Positions 43,033-50,998 of a stretch of 64,000 nt of DNA are shown piece after piece (positions within the stretch are counted from its first letter, which is position 1; every line of letters begins with the position of its first letter). The notes under the pieces are model-generated. The model ran no database searches. It was not told where the DNA came from and was given only the letters and a program-made list of their open reading frames with translations. The DNA is from Natronococcus occultus SP4. Lineage in GTDB: Archaea; Halobacteriota; Halobacteria; Halobacteriales; Natrialbaceae. The translations under genes and the position numbers were made by a program. Where the stretch lies: contig NC_019974.1 in NCBI RefSeq assembly GCF_000328685.1, positions 2,223,001-2,287,000 on the forward strand. Direction: 5' to 3'.

Positions 43033-43581
43033 ATGAGCGAAGATCCGTTGACGCGCCGACGAACGCTCGTCGGCGCAGGTTCGATCGCGATTCTCGGAAC
43101 CGCCGGCTGTCTCGAGGACGACGAATCCGACGACGAGCCGGCCGATGGGGAGTCTGCGGACGCGTTCGACGACGATCTGGTCGACGATCCGGCCGACGAC
43201 ACGGATCACGAGGTCGATATCTCGGAGCTACTCGTTTACGAGCGTGACGGCGAGCAGCTCGCGAACTCCCACGCCGGCCACTGGCACTACGAGACCCGGA
43301 CGGGCGGCCTGCCGGTGGTCGAGCCGGGGTCGACGCTCGACCTCGAGACCAGGTTCACGAAGGACGGCGAGGACGTCGCTGTCGGCGACGGCGAGCCCTA
43401 CCAGCCCGGTCTCGAGATCGCCGACGGCGAGCCGGAGGGTGTCGTCGACATCGACGTCGGCCCCACGCTCCTCTCGCTATCGGGTGCGGAGACGGGGGAG
43501 ACGGCGGTGGTCTTCCAGCTGCTCGAGGACGGCGAGGCCGTCTGGGAGGCGCCGCCGATCGACGCCTTCGTCGAGAGCTGA
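43033..43581 (+). CDS. Tat lipoprotein of unknown function
   Basis: A 182 aa exported lipoprotein: twin-arginine signal TRRRTLVGAGSIAILG and lipobox GTAGC near residue 22, followed by a long Asp/Glu-rich spacer to about residue 60. The folded part contains HAGHWHYETRTGGLPVVEPG and a beta-rich C-terminus (GETAVVFQLLEDGEAVWEAP). The cluster of His residues (HAGHWH) could bind a metal, but no known copper or haem motif is complete. Start taken at 43033, where the Tat motif is N-terminal. Confidence 0.75.
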   Translation: MSEDPLTRRRTLVGAGSIAILGTAGCLEDDESDDEPADGESADAFDDDLVDDPADDTDHEVDISELLVYERDGEQLANSHAGHWHYETRTGGLPVVEPGSTLDLETRFTKDGEDVAVGDGEPYQPGLEIADGEPEGVVDIDVGPTLLSLSGAETGETAVVFQLLEDGEAVWEAPPIDAFVES

Positions 43582-43695
43582 CGGCGACCGAGACCACCGG
43601 ACTGCTCGGGACTGGTCGGTACCGTGATACGCCCCGAGAACAGTAGGTTTATCAGTCGCACCGGGGAACTTCTACCTAAGATTACTCATCGTCTT

Positions 43696-44949
43696 ATGGC
43701 AGGAACTCAACAACCGGAGGTGAACATCGGACTCGTCGGCCACGTCGATCACGGCAAGACGACGCTGGTGCAGGCACTCAGCGGATCGTGGACTGACCAG
43801 CACAGCGAGGAGATGAAACGCGGCATCTCCATCCGACTGGGCTACGCCGACGCGACGTTCCGGCACTGTCCCGATCTGGATGAACCCGAACGCTACACCG
43901 TCGAACAGGAGTGTCCGGACGGCTCGCCCAGCGAGCCGCTGCGGACCGTCTCGTTCGTCGACGCGCCGGGCCACGAGACCCTGATGGCGACGATGCTGTC
44001 GGGGGCCTCGCTGATGGATGGCGCCGTGTTGGTCGTCAGCGCCAACGAGCCCGTTCCCCAGCCCCAGACCGAGGAGCACCTGATGGCGCTGGATATCATC
44101 GGGATCGACAACATCGTCATCGCCCAGAACAAGGTCGACCTCGTCGACTCCCAGCAGGCCCGACAGAACTACCGGGAGATCCAGGAGTTCGTGGAGGGGA
44201 CCGTCGCCGAGGACGCTCCCGTCGTCCCCGTCTCGGCGGGCCAGGAGGTCAATCTCGACCTGCTGATCCAGGCGATCGAGGAGGAGATCCCCACGCCCGA
44301 ACGGGATCCCGGGACCGACCCCCGGATGCACGTCGCCCGGAGCTTCGACATCAACAAACCCGGGACGACCGCCAAGGACCTCGCCGGCGGCGTCCTCGGC
44401 GGGAGCCTCATCCGGGGCGAGCTCGAGGTCGGCGACGAACTCGAGATCCGTCCGGGACGGGAGGTCGAGGAGGGCGGCCAGACCGAGTACGTCCCGATCC
44501 AGACGACGGTCCGATCGCTGCAGGCTGGTGGCGCCGACGCGGAGTCGGTCACCCCCGGCGGGCTGCTGGGGGTCGGCACCGGACTCGACCCGTCGCTGAC
44601 GAAAGGCGACGCGCTCGCTGGACGGATCGCGGGTCCGCCGGAATCGCTCCCGCCGACCTGGGAGCAGTTCACGATGGACGTCGACCTGCTCGATCGCGTC
44701 GTCGGCAACGTCGAGGACGCGAGCCAGGAGGGCGACGCCGCCGACATCGACGAGATCAACACTGGCGAACCCCTGATGATGACCATCGGAACGGCGACGA
44801 CCGTCGGCGCAGTTACAAGCGCCCGCAGCGGGGAGTGTGAGGTCAAGCTCAAACGCCCCGTCTCGGCCGAGCCGGGCTCGAAGATCGCGATCAACCGTCG
44901 GATCGGCGCCCGCTGGCGACTGATCGGGCTTGGAACGCTTCGCGAGTAA
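43696..44949 (+). CDS. eif2g: Translation initiation factor aIF2 subunit gamma
   Basis: A 417 aa GTPase that delivers initiator Met-tRNA to the small ribosomal subunit. G1 is [20 protein letters not shown], switch 2 [20 protein letters not shown], and the base-specificity motif is NKVDLVDS. A central zinc-knuckle-like Cys pair (around [10 protein letters not shown]) is reduced relative to other archaea. Domains II and III follow ([20 protein letters not shown]). The ATG at 43696 was preferred; a TTTAT about 46 bases upstream gives a leader of roughly 20 bases. It heads the conserved operon 43696-46687. Confidence 0.97.
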   Translation: MAGTQQPEVNIGLVGHVDHGKTTLVQALSGSWTDQHSEEMKRGISIRLGYADATFRHCPDLDEPERYTVEQECPDGSPSEPLRTVSFVDAPGHETLMATMLSGASLMDGAVLVVSANEPVPQPQTEEHLMALDIIGIDNIVIAQNKVDLVDSQQARQNYREIQEFVEGTVAEDAPVVPVSAGQEVNLDLLIQAIEEEIPTPERDPGTDPRMHVARSFDINKPGTTAKDLAGGVLGGSLIRGELEVGDELEIRPGREVEEGGQTEYVPIQTTVRSLQAGGADAESVTPGGLLGVGTGLDPSLTKGDALAGRIAGPPESLPPTWEQFTMDVDLLDRVVGNVEDASQEGDAADIDEINTGEPLMMTIGTATTVGAVTSARSGECEVKLKRPVSAEPGSKIAINRRIGARWRLIGLGTLRE

Positions 44950-44962
44950 GACGACAGCGAGC

Positions 44963-45349
44963 ATGAGTACCCGGGTCGCCCTCGACACGAGCGCGTTGAT
45001 GATGCCGGTCGAACTCGACGTCCGGCTGTTCGACGAGCTCGAGCGGCTGCTCGGCGCCGCCGAGCTGATCGTTCCCCAGCCCGTCATCGAGGAGCTCCGA
45101 CGACTGTCGGAGAAAGGCGGCACCGAGGGAACTGCGGCGTCGGTCGGGTACGACCTGGCGACCGAACGCTGTCTCGTCGTCGACACGGAGGAATCGTACG
45201 CCGACGACGCCTTGGTCGAACTCGCCCGCGAGGGCAGCGTCGACTACGTCGTCACGAACGATCGCCCGCTGCGGGACCGGGTGCTCGAAGCGAGCATACC
45301 GGTACTTGCATTACGCGGGAGAAACAAGCTGGCAATCACTCAACCATAG
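44963..45349 (+). CDS. PIN-domain protein (Fcf1/VapC9-like)
   Basis: A 128 aa PIN-fold ribonuclease-like protein: first Asp in RVALDTSALMMPVELDVRLF, Glu in QPVIEELRRLSEKGG, and the terminal Asp pair in SVDYVVTNDRPLRDRVLEA. In archaea this gene is regularly found between aIF2 gamma and RpoE', as here. Such conserved linkage argues for an RNA-processing or rRNA-cleavage role rather than a toxin; no antitoxin is adjacent. It ends exactly where rpoE starts. Confidence 0.88.
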   Translation: MSTRVALDTSALMMPVELDVRLFDELERLLGAAELIVPQPVIEELRRLSEKGGTEGTAASVGYDLATERCLVVDTEESYADDALVELAREGSVDYVVTNDRPLRDRVLEASIPVLALRGRNKLAITQP

Positions 45350-45919
45350 ATGTACAAACGGGTCAGACTAACGGATACGATCGAAGTACCGCCGAAAGCG
45401 CTCGGTGACGTCTCGCCGAAGCTGGTCAAACAACTGCTGCAGGACAAACTCGAGGGACGGATGGACGAGGAGGTCGGCAGCGTCGTCTCGATCACGGAGG
45501 TCCACGACATCGGCGAGGGTGCCGTCCTCCCGAACAAGCCCGGCGTCTACTACGAGGCCGAGTTCGACGCCGTCACCTTCGATCCGGACATGCAGGAGGT
45601 CGTCGACGGCACGATCGTCGAGGTCGTCGAGTTCGGCGCCTTCGTCGGAATCGGCCCCGTCGACGGGCTGCTCCACGTCTCCCAGATCAGCGACGAGTAC
45701 CTCGCGTTCGACGGCGAGAACCAGCAGCTCGCCTCCAACGAGTCCAACCGAACGCTGGGCGTCGACGACGCCGTCCGGGCTCGTATCGTCACCAAGAGCA
45801 TCGACGAACGCAACCCGCGCGACTCGAAGATCGGTCTCACCGCGAAACAGCCCGGGCTCGGCAAGCACGGCTGGCTCGAGGAGGACCACGAGAAGCGCGA
45901 AGCGACCACGGGTGAGTAA
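45350..45919 (+). CDS. rpoE1: RNA polymerase subunit E' (Rpo7)
   Basis: A 189 aa homologue of eukaryotic Rpb7, which with Rpo4 forms the stalk of RNA polymerase. The N-terminal RNP-like domain starts MYKRVRLTDTIEVPPKALGD. The C-terminal S1 domain begins near residue 80 (VDGTIVEVVEFGAFVGIGPV) and contains SQISDEYLAFDG. Length is typical. It follows the PIN gene without a gap and precedes spt4 by two bases. Confidence 0.96.
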   Translation: MYKRVRLTDTIEVPPKALGDVSPKLVKQLLQDKLEGRMDEEVGSVVSITEVHDIGEGAVLPNKPGVYYEAEFDAVTFDPDMQEVVDGTIVEVVEFGAFVGIGPVDGLLHVSQISDEYLAFDGENQQLASNESNRTLGVDDAVRARIVTKSIDERNPRDSKIGLTAKQPGLGKHGWLEEDHEKREATTGE

Positions 45920-45921
45920 CA

Positions 45922-46119
45922 ATGGCATCCGATCGACTCGTCTGTCGCGAGTGCCACCGGGTCAACGACCCCGACAGCGACACCTGCGACTCCTGTAACT
46001 CATCGTCGCTGACCGAGGACTGGGCTGGCTACGTCGTCATCGCCCACCCCGAGGACAGCGAGATCGCCACGGAGATGCAGGTCACCGAACCAGGTGCGTA
46101 CGCGCTGAAGGTCCGGTAA
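45922..46119 (+). CDS. spt4: Transcription elongation factor Spt4 (RpoE'')
   Basis: A 65 aa zinc protein that pairs with Spt5/NusG to increase RNA polymerase processivity. The zinc ligands are C-x-x-C in RLVCRECHRVNDPDSDTCDS and CDSCNSSS. The rest, LTEDWAGYVVIAHPEDSEIA, is the usual Spt4 core. Previously annotated as RNA polymerase subunit E''. Normal length, embedded in the operon. Confidence 0.95.
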   Translation: MASDRLVCRECHRVNDPDSDTCDSCNSSSLTEDWAGYVVIAHPEDSEIATEMQVTEPGAYALKVR

Positions 46120-46120
46120 C

Positions 46121-46687
46121 GTGACTCGCGACGACAGCGACCCCGACCGCGCGGACGAGCAGCTTCTGGTTTTGCCCGACGAGCTACGCCACGAGCTCAA
46201 GGAGCCGATGGGCCCGATCGAGACCGACGCCGACGTTCTCCTCGAGGACGTCTCGGGGCCGCTGATCGCCGTCGGCGACGTCGTCACCTACCACATCGTC
46301 CGCGCCGGCCGGGACCCCGACGTCGCGCTCGTCGACGAACGGACCAAACGCCAGCTCGTCGAGGCGGAGATCCGCGAGACCGTCACCGAGCGAGTCAACG
46401 TCGAGGCCCGGAACCCGCCCGCCGAACTCACCAGCGACGTCCTCGAGACGCTCCGAGAGAGCCTTGAGCGCGAGGAGCCGACGACGGTGCTTGTCGACGG
46501 CGAGGAGGACCTGGTCGTACTCCCGGCGATCATGGTCGCGCCCGACGGCGCCAGCGTCGTCTACGGCCAGCCTGACGAGGGGATGGTCCACGTCGTCGTC
46601 GACGACGAGGTACGCCGGGAGGTCCGTGCCCTGCTCGAGCGCTTCGAGGGCGATCAGGAACGGTTCTGGGAGCTGCTCGAGGAGTAG
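46121..46687 (+). CDS. GTP-dependent dephospho-CoA kinase (DUF359)
   Basis: A 188 aa DUF359 protein starting at a GTG one base after spt4. The family was shown in Thermococcus to be the archaeal dephospho-CoA kinase that uses GTP in the last step of CoA synthesis. Diagnostic pieces are SGPLIAVGDVVTYHIVRAGR (near residue 45), DPDVALVDERTKRQLVEAEI, and TVLVDGEEDLVVLPAIMVAP. In many archaea the next genes are rps24e and rps27ae; here the operon ends and they are not in the window. Confidence 0.92.
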   Translation: MTRDDSDPDRADEQLLVLPDELRHELKEPMGPIETDADVLLEDVSGPLIAVGDVVTYHIVRAGRDPDVALVDERTKRQLVEAEIRETVTERVNVEARNPPAELTSDVLETLRESLEREEPTTVLVDGEEDLVVLPAIMVAPDGASVVYGQPDEGMVHVVVDDEVRREVRALLERFEGDQERFWELLEE

Positions 46688-46771
46688 ACGGAAGTCGGAG
46701 ACCGATTCTCGGGAACGCCAGTTCGTCGCTGGACGCTGCGTATAAATGGTGGTACGTCTTCTCTACAGGCA

Positions 46772-46784
46772 GCCCCTCAAAAAA
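46772..46784 (-). terminator. T-tract after the flavoprotein gene
   Basis: On the minus strand the stop codon at 46788 is followed by GTTTTTTGAGGGG, a six-T run at 46779-46784, consistent with an archaeal terminator. Confidence 0.5.
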
Positions 46785-46787
46785 CGT

Positions 46788-48200
46788 TCAGGCAGTCGAG
46801 GGCTCGGCGAGTTCGCGGAGTCGCTCGAGGTTGGTAATCGCCGATTCTTGGTACTCAGCGATCCGTTCGAGCGCGTCCTGCATGCGTGGGTCCTCGAGGT
46901 GTTCGTTCATTCCCCGCGTAATGTTGAGTCGACATCCTTGTCGCCAGTCCTCGATGTCGGGTTCCGCCTGCCACGCGACGAGGGTCCGTTGGATGACGAG
47001 GGTTTGGCGGACGAGCTTCTCCGCGTCGCCGAACCCGGGGTTGGGCGGGCACAACCGGTTTTTCTCCGCGTCGTCGTCGCGGTTCGCCTCGACGTAGGCG
47101 GTGATAGCAGCGCTAAACGGAATGACTCCGGGAGCGTGAATATACTGAAGGGTGATCCGGTCGGGGGCGAAGATCGGCCGAGTCGGGGGAGTATCGACAC
47201 CGTGGGCGGTGCAGTCGACGTGCACATGCTGTGGGTTGGTGGGCACGGTCCCATCGTCGAGTACGATGCGGTCGGCCTCGAGACGCTGGACGTATCCTTT
47301 GCGGATGACGTTGCGAATCTGGCGCAGGTCGTCGCGTTCGTCCTGGCTGAGGATCGCCCCGCGATAGGTTTCGGGTTCGATCTCGGGATCGAGCGGGATC
47401 AGCACCTCGTTGGCTTCCAGCCGGCGGAACAGGTCGGGGACGTCCTCGGCCTCCGCGGCAGCTTTCGTCCACAGCGACCACATCTCCATGAATAACGGCA
47501 CGCGCTCCAGGGGTTGGTATTTGCGCCGGGGGGTGGTCCAGGGGTCGCGTGGTCGAATCCACCGGATCTCCGCCGGTGGAACGCCCTGGTTGAGCAGCCA
47601 GCCGCAGGTGTCCATGGACGTCTTCCCCGCCCCGATGACAGTGAATCCGTCGGCTGGATCGGTGAGGTCGACGAGTTCGTTGGGGGTGACCAGCCGCACG
47701 TCCGGGTCGATGTCGAACGGTGGTGTGTGGGTCGCGGGGATGGACGATTCCACGTAGGTGGCGTCCACGACCCGGCGCCGGACCTCGACCTCGGTCGTCT
47801 CGCCGGTCAGCCGCGACTCGAACCGATGGCGACCACCACTGGAACCGATGTAGTTGGACATGCCGAAAAAGCGGACCTGCCCCGAGCCGAGCAGCTCTTC
47901 GTCGAGTACGCGGCGGTAGTAGTCGCAGATCTCCACACCGGTCGCCCGCTCGTAGAAGCCGGCGTTGGGGCCGTCCTCGTCGACCTCGTCGTTGCCGAGC
48001 CGCCGCGAGTCGACCCCATAAATCGCAGACGGCTGGTGGAGCCGCACGAACGGGTAGGCGTCGTTCCAGTGGCCACCCGGATTCGCCCGTCGGTCCACCA
48101 TCACGACATCGGCGTCGGACTCCTCGATCAGCGTGTCCGTAAACGCCATCCCCGACGCCCCCGCACCCACCACCAGATAATCCGCCTCAGGCGCTTCCAT
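46788..48200 (-). CDS. FAD/NAD(P)-binding flavoprotein of unknown substrate
   Basis: A 470 aa flavoprotein. The N-terminal Rossmann motif is YLVVGAGASGMAFTDTLIEE with RRANPGGHWND, typical of Baeyer-Villiger/flavin monooxygenase-like proteins. A second GxGxx motif (FTVIGAGKTSMDTCGWLLNQ) probably binds NADPH. The rest includes APGVIPFSAAITAYVEANRD. Similar proteins are common in actinobacteria, so acquisition by transfer is possible, but I could not test it. It lies alone, ending against a T-tract and beginning before a 324-base gap. Substrate unknown. Confidence 0.82.
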   Translation of the reverse strand: MEAPEADYLVVGAGASGMAFTDTLIEESDADVVMVDRRANPGGHWNDAYPFVRLHQPSAIYGVDSRRLGNDEVDEDGPNAGFYERATGVEICDYYRRVLDEELLGSGQVRFFGMSNYIGSSGGRHRFESRLTGETTEVEVRRRVVDATYVESSIPATHTPPFDIDPDVRLVTPNELVDLTDPADGFTVIGAGKTSMDTCGWLLNQGVPPAEIRWIRPRDPWTTPRRKYQPLERVPLFMEMWSLWTKAAAEAEDVPDLFRRLEANEVLIPLDPEIEPETYRGAILSQDERDDLRQIRNVIRKGYVQRLEADRIVLDDGTVPTNPQHVHVDCTAHGVDTPPTRPIFAPDRITLQYIHAPGVIPFSAAITAYVEANRDDDAEKNRLCPPNPGFGDAEKLVRQTLVIQRTLVAWQAEPDIEDWRQGCRLNITRGMNEHLEDPRMQDALERIAEYQESAITNLERLRELAEPSTA

Positions 48201-48524
48201 GTCGAACCACCCCGGTCGTCAGACGCTCAGCGCGATTGCTCCCGAAAGAACCACCCTTGACCTGCTTCTCTCCGGCTTCGAACTGATCACTGGCGTCTGT
48301 CATCTGATGGACCAATCTGCGAGACGAAGTCACAAAGAGCTACTCTGTGATGGATCTGCAGGGGTTGAGCAATCTGCAGACGGTGACGGACGCGGCGCGA
48401 GTAAAAGAGTTTACTATACATAACGCGAGTTTCACTTCCTCCTTTGAATGAAGAAATCGTGCTGCCAACTACTACTGATGCTGAACCCCAATGCTTATTT
48501 CTAAATATAGGTATAAGAGATCCA
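48201..48524. other. Intergenic region with divergent promoters
   Basis: This 324-base gap separates the divergent flavoprotein and membrane protein genes. It includes a 5-4-5 inverted repeat GTAAA-AGAG-TTTAC at 48402-48415, and an AT-rich element (TTATTTCTAAATATAG) at about 48496-48511 that probably drives the plus-strand gene at 48525. A TTG at 48444 opens the same frame as that gene but would lie upstream of the promoter. No RNA gene recognised. Confidence 0.4.
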
Positions 48525-48920
48525 ATGGTTCTGGACCGGTGGTATCCGGAACGTGCTCCGACGTGGGCGGACGTGTTCGTCGTAGGTCTGGCGCTGGTAG
48601 TGCCGTCGCGGCACCTGATCAGGACAGACCCCATCCTCTGGAGATGGGTGGCTATCGGGTTTCTACTCGGACTCGGTTCCCTTGGGCCGCTGGCTAACTC
48701 GGCGATCGGTCTGCAGGCAGGAAGCTGGTTCCGGAAGATCGGTGGCGCCGGACGGATCGCGACGACTGCGTTGGCCGCACTCGTTGTGGCAGTTACGATG
48801 TATCAGTTCGATATTTTGACTGCGGTCGTGGCCAGCTTCGGGGTCGGAGTGATCGCATCCGTGCTCGTATACGCCACAATGTATGTAGCCAGAGCCGGTG
48901 AAATAGACGGCTGGTACTGA
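48525..48920 (+). CDS. Integral membrane protein, unknown
   Basis: A 131 aa protein (start MVLDRWYPERAPTWADVFVV). Three to four hydrophobic segments follow: ADVFVVGLALVVPSRHL, WVAIGFLLGLGSLGPLANSA, TTALAALVVAVTMYQFDIL and VVASFGVGVIASVLVYATMY. The ATG at 48525 lies about 22-27 bases after an AT-rich promoter element, so it is preferred to the TTG at 48444. No family recognised. Confidence 0.65.
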   Translation: MVLDRWYPERAPTWADVFVVGLALVVPSRHLIRTDPILWRWVAIGFLLGLGSLGPLANSAIGLQAGSWFRKIGGAGRIATTALAALVVAVTMYQFDILTAVVASFGVGVIASVLVYATMYVARAGEIDGWY

Positions 48921-49314
48921 GGGTTGCTCCCAGTTCGTTCGGAGACGACGTGACGAATTGACCAGTTCGAACTACGCCATAGTTTTAATCGGACCACAGA
49001 TTCGACCATCCTCCCTGACCGACGACAGGGAGTTTCCACACCCACCCCAACCGATTCGTTCGTTCGTATCCGCTCACTCACTCATCCACTGGCAGAGGTT
49101 GCTCTGCCAAGCCATTCGTTCGTGTTATCTGCTCACGGGCACGGAGTGCCCGTTCGCACGGTACGCGGGCCCGTCGGTCTCGCGTACTCGCGACGACCTC
49201 GCACGGCATCGGACTATCGCTCGCGGTAGTCCAGCGTGCGCCACCGCAGGCCGGTGGGGCTCGAGGATGCGTTTCCTCTGCCGGACCTCGAGTCGAAGAA
49301 CGACTTCTGTTCGA
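48921..49314. other. Intergenic region holding a palindromic element
   Basis: This 394-base gene-free stretch contains the hairpin-rich element described at 49008-49200. The rest, about 49200-49314, shows no open frame with support, promoter or RNA gene. Confidence 0.4.
49008..49200. repeat. Candidate palindrome-associated remnant of an IS200/IS605-type element
   Basis: The left end CATCCTCCCTG at 49008 matches the right end of the tnpB element at 6462. It begins a perfect hairpin (49011-49017 with 49026-49032), followed by GTTTCC as in the other element. Two more perfect 8 bp hairpins follow: TGGCAGAG/CTCTGCCA (49090-49109) and ACGGGCAC/GTGCCCGT (49135-49153). There is no tnpB. It looks like a non-autonomous or decayed relative. 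The right-hand limit is uncertain. Confidence 0.45.
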
Positions 49315-49692
49315 TTACTGTCGAATCGAGCCACCTCGAGCCCGCCAGCGCCAGCCGTAGTACAGCGTCGCTGCGGCGAAGCCGATCGCTCCGACGGTGT
49401 AGGTCGTCGCCGGGGTCAGGGCCGCGGCGGTCCCGGTGAGGACGGCCAATCCGCCCGAAAGCAGCAGCTGGAACTCGAGCGTGCGATGGCGGTCGACGAG
49501 GACGCCGGCGGCGACTGCCCCACAGGCGTAGAGCCCGATCAGGCCGGGAACGAGTCCGGCAACGCCGCGATTACCGAACCCCGCGTACAGTAGAACGACC
49601 TGGACGAGCAGGAGCGGACCGAGGACGAGGACGGCGAGTAGCTGCCGCTCGCGTTCCAGCATCCGCTCGTCGACCGCGTTCCCGGTCTGCAT
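49315..49692 (-). CDS. Integral membrane protein, unknown
   Basis: A 125 aa protein with four predicted helices after a polar, charged N-terminus (MQTGNAVDERMLERERQLLA): VLVLGPLLLVQVVLLYAGFG, GLVPGLIGLYACGAVAAGVL, LLLSGGLAVLTGTAAALTPA and VGAIGFAAATLYYGWRWRAR. The ATG at 49692 lies roughly 25-30 bases after an AT-rich sequence (CTACTAATTC on the plus strand), so a 13-codon longer version is less likely. Role unknown. Confidence 0.7.
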   Translation of the reverse strand: MQTGNAVDERMLERERQLLAVLVLGPLLLVQVVLLYAGFGNRGVAGLVPGLIGLYACGAVAAGVLVDRHRTLEFQLLLSGGLAVLTGTAAALTPATTYTVGAIGFAAATLYYGWRWRARGGSIRQ

Positions 49693-49818
49693 ACTGCGAT
49701 CTAGTGTCGACTGTCTACTAATTCTTTCCACCGGAAACGAGATGACGGGCTCGAACGTCGTCCTCGCCCGCGATCGATACTCGGGACCTTCTTACCGTCC
49801 GAGTGAGACGTACAGAAT

Positions 49819-50910
49819 ATGTATGATTTCGTCGTCGTGGGCGTCGGCCCCGCCGGCGCGCGTTTCGCGCGTCGAGCCGCCGAGCGCGGCCACGACGTCC
49901 TCGCCCTGGAGCAGGGGACGGTCGGCACGCCGCTTGCCTGCTCGGGCCACGTCAGTACGGACATCTGGAGCGTAGCGGGCGAGGACGCCCGCGAGGAGCT
50001 GCTCCAGAACGAGATCTACGGCGCGCGCTTTCACGTCGGCGGTCCCCGCAGCGACGCCTACCCCTTCTACAAGGAGGAGGTCGCCTCGAACGTCATCGAC
50101 CGCGTCGGGCTGGATCGTCACCTTGCCGACCTCGCTCGCGAGGCCGGCGCCGACGTCCGGGAACACCATTCGGTCACGAGCGTCACCGAACACCACGACC
50201 GCGTCGAGGTCGTGGCGAGCGGACCCGACGGGCCCGTCACCCACGAGGCGAAGATGGTCGCGGGCTGTGACGGCCCGCGCTCGCGGGTCCGCCAGGAGCT
50301 CGGACTGCCCGAACCTGACGAGCTGCTCCACGGAGTGCTGGCGTTTTCCGAGGAGGACGATCACGAGGACTTCGTCGACGTCCACCTCACCCCGCCGACG
50401 TTTTTCGCTTGGCGGATCCCCCGTGGCGAGGCCGGCGTCGAGTACGGTCTCGCGGCTCCGCCGGGCGTCGAGGTGACCAAACACTTCGAGGAGCTGATCG
50501 ACGGCTACGAGATCGACGTTTCCCACCGGTGTTCGGGGGCGATTCCGATCGGCCCTGCGGATCGAGTGACGAGCCGTCGGGGCTTTCTGATCGGTGACGC
50601 CGCAGCCCAGACCAAACCGTTCACCGGCGGCGGGATCCTCTACGGGACGACGGCCGCGGACCACGCGGCCCGCGAGATTGACCCCGATCGGCCGACATCC
50701 GTCGCGGCCTACGAGCGCGCCTGGCGCGAGGACCTGGAACGCGACCAGCGGCTGGGGCACTGGATCCGTCGGGCCTACTCGCTGCCCGAGCCGATCCAGC
50801 GGATCGGGCTGGGCGCGCTGTCGGGCGAGATCGGCGTCCACATGGATCGTCCGACGTCGCTGGTCTCGCCGACCCACCTGAAGGCGATGCTGTCGCGGCT
50901 TCGGCCGTGA
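49819..50910 (+). CDS. Geranylgeranyl reductase-family flavoprotein
   Basis: A 363 aa FAD-dependent reductase of the geranylgeranyl reductase family, which saturates isoprenoid chains of archaeal lipids, quinones or carotenoids. FAD-binding begins FVVVGVGPAGARFARRAAER. The middle includes VAGCDGPRSRVRQEL, and the second FAD signature is GFLIGDAAAQTKPFTGGGIL. The Cys region CSGHVS near residue 41 matches the family position. It is shorter than typical digeranylgeranylglycerophospholipid reductases of about 400 aa, so a quinone or other prenyl substrate is possible. Confidence 0.87.
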   Translation: MYDFVVVGVGPAGARFARRAAERGHDVLALEQGTVGTPLACSGHVSTDIWSVAGEDAREELLQNEIYGARFHVGGPRSDAYPFYKEEVASNVIDRVGLDRHLADLAREAGADVREHHSVTSVTEHHDRVEVVASGPDGPVTHEAKMVAGCDGPRSRVRQELGLPEPDELLHGVLAFSEEDDHEDFVDVHLTPPTFFAWRIPRGEAGVEYGLAAPPGVEVTKHFEELIDGYEIDVSHRCSGAIPIGPADRVTSRRGFLIGDAAAQTKPFTGGGILYGTTAADHAAREIDPDRPTSVAAYERAWREDLERDQRLGHWIRRAYSLPEPIQRIGLGALSGEIGVHMDRPTSLVSPTHLKAMLSRLRP

Positions 50911-50998
50911 CTCCCGTGCGGCCGTACTCGGGTTCGGACGTGCCACCCCGGAACCGCAGGCGACGAATCGAAGCCCCTCGTCTCGAAACCGCCGACAG

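Noticed and set aside
44963-45349. The PIN-domain protein as a VapC-type toxin
   Set aside because: There is no antitoxin gene beside it, and it sits inside a conserved information-processing operon.
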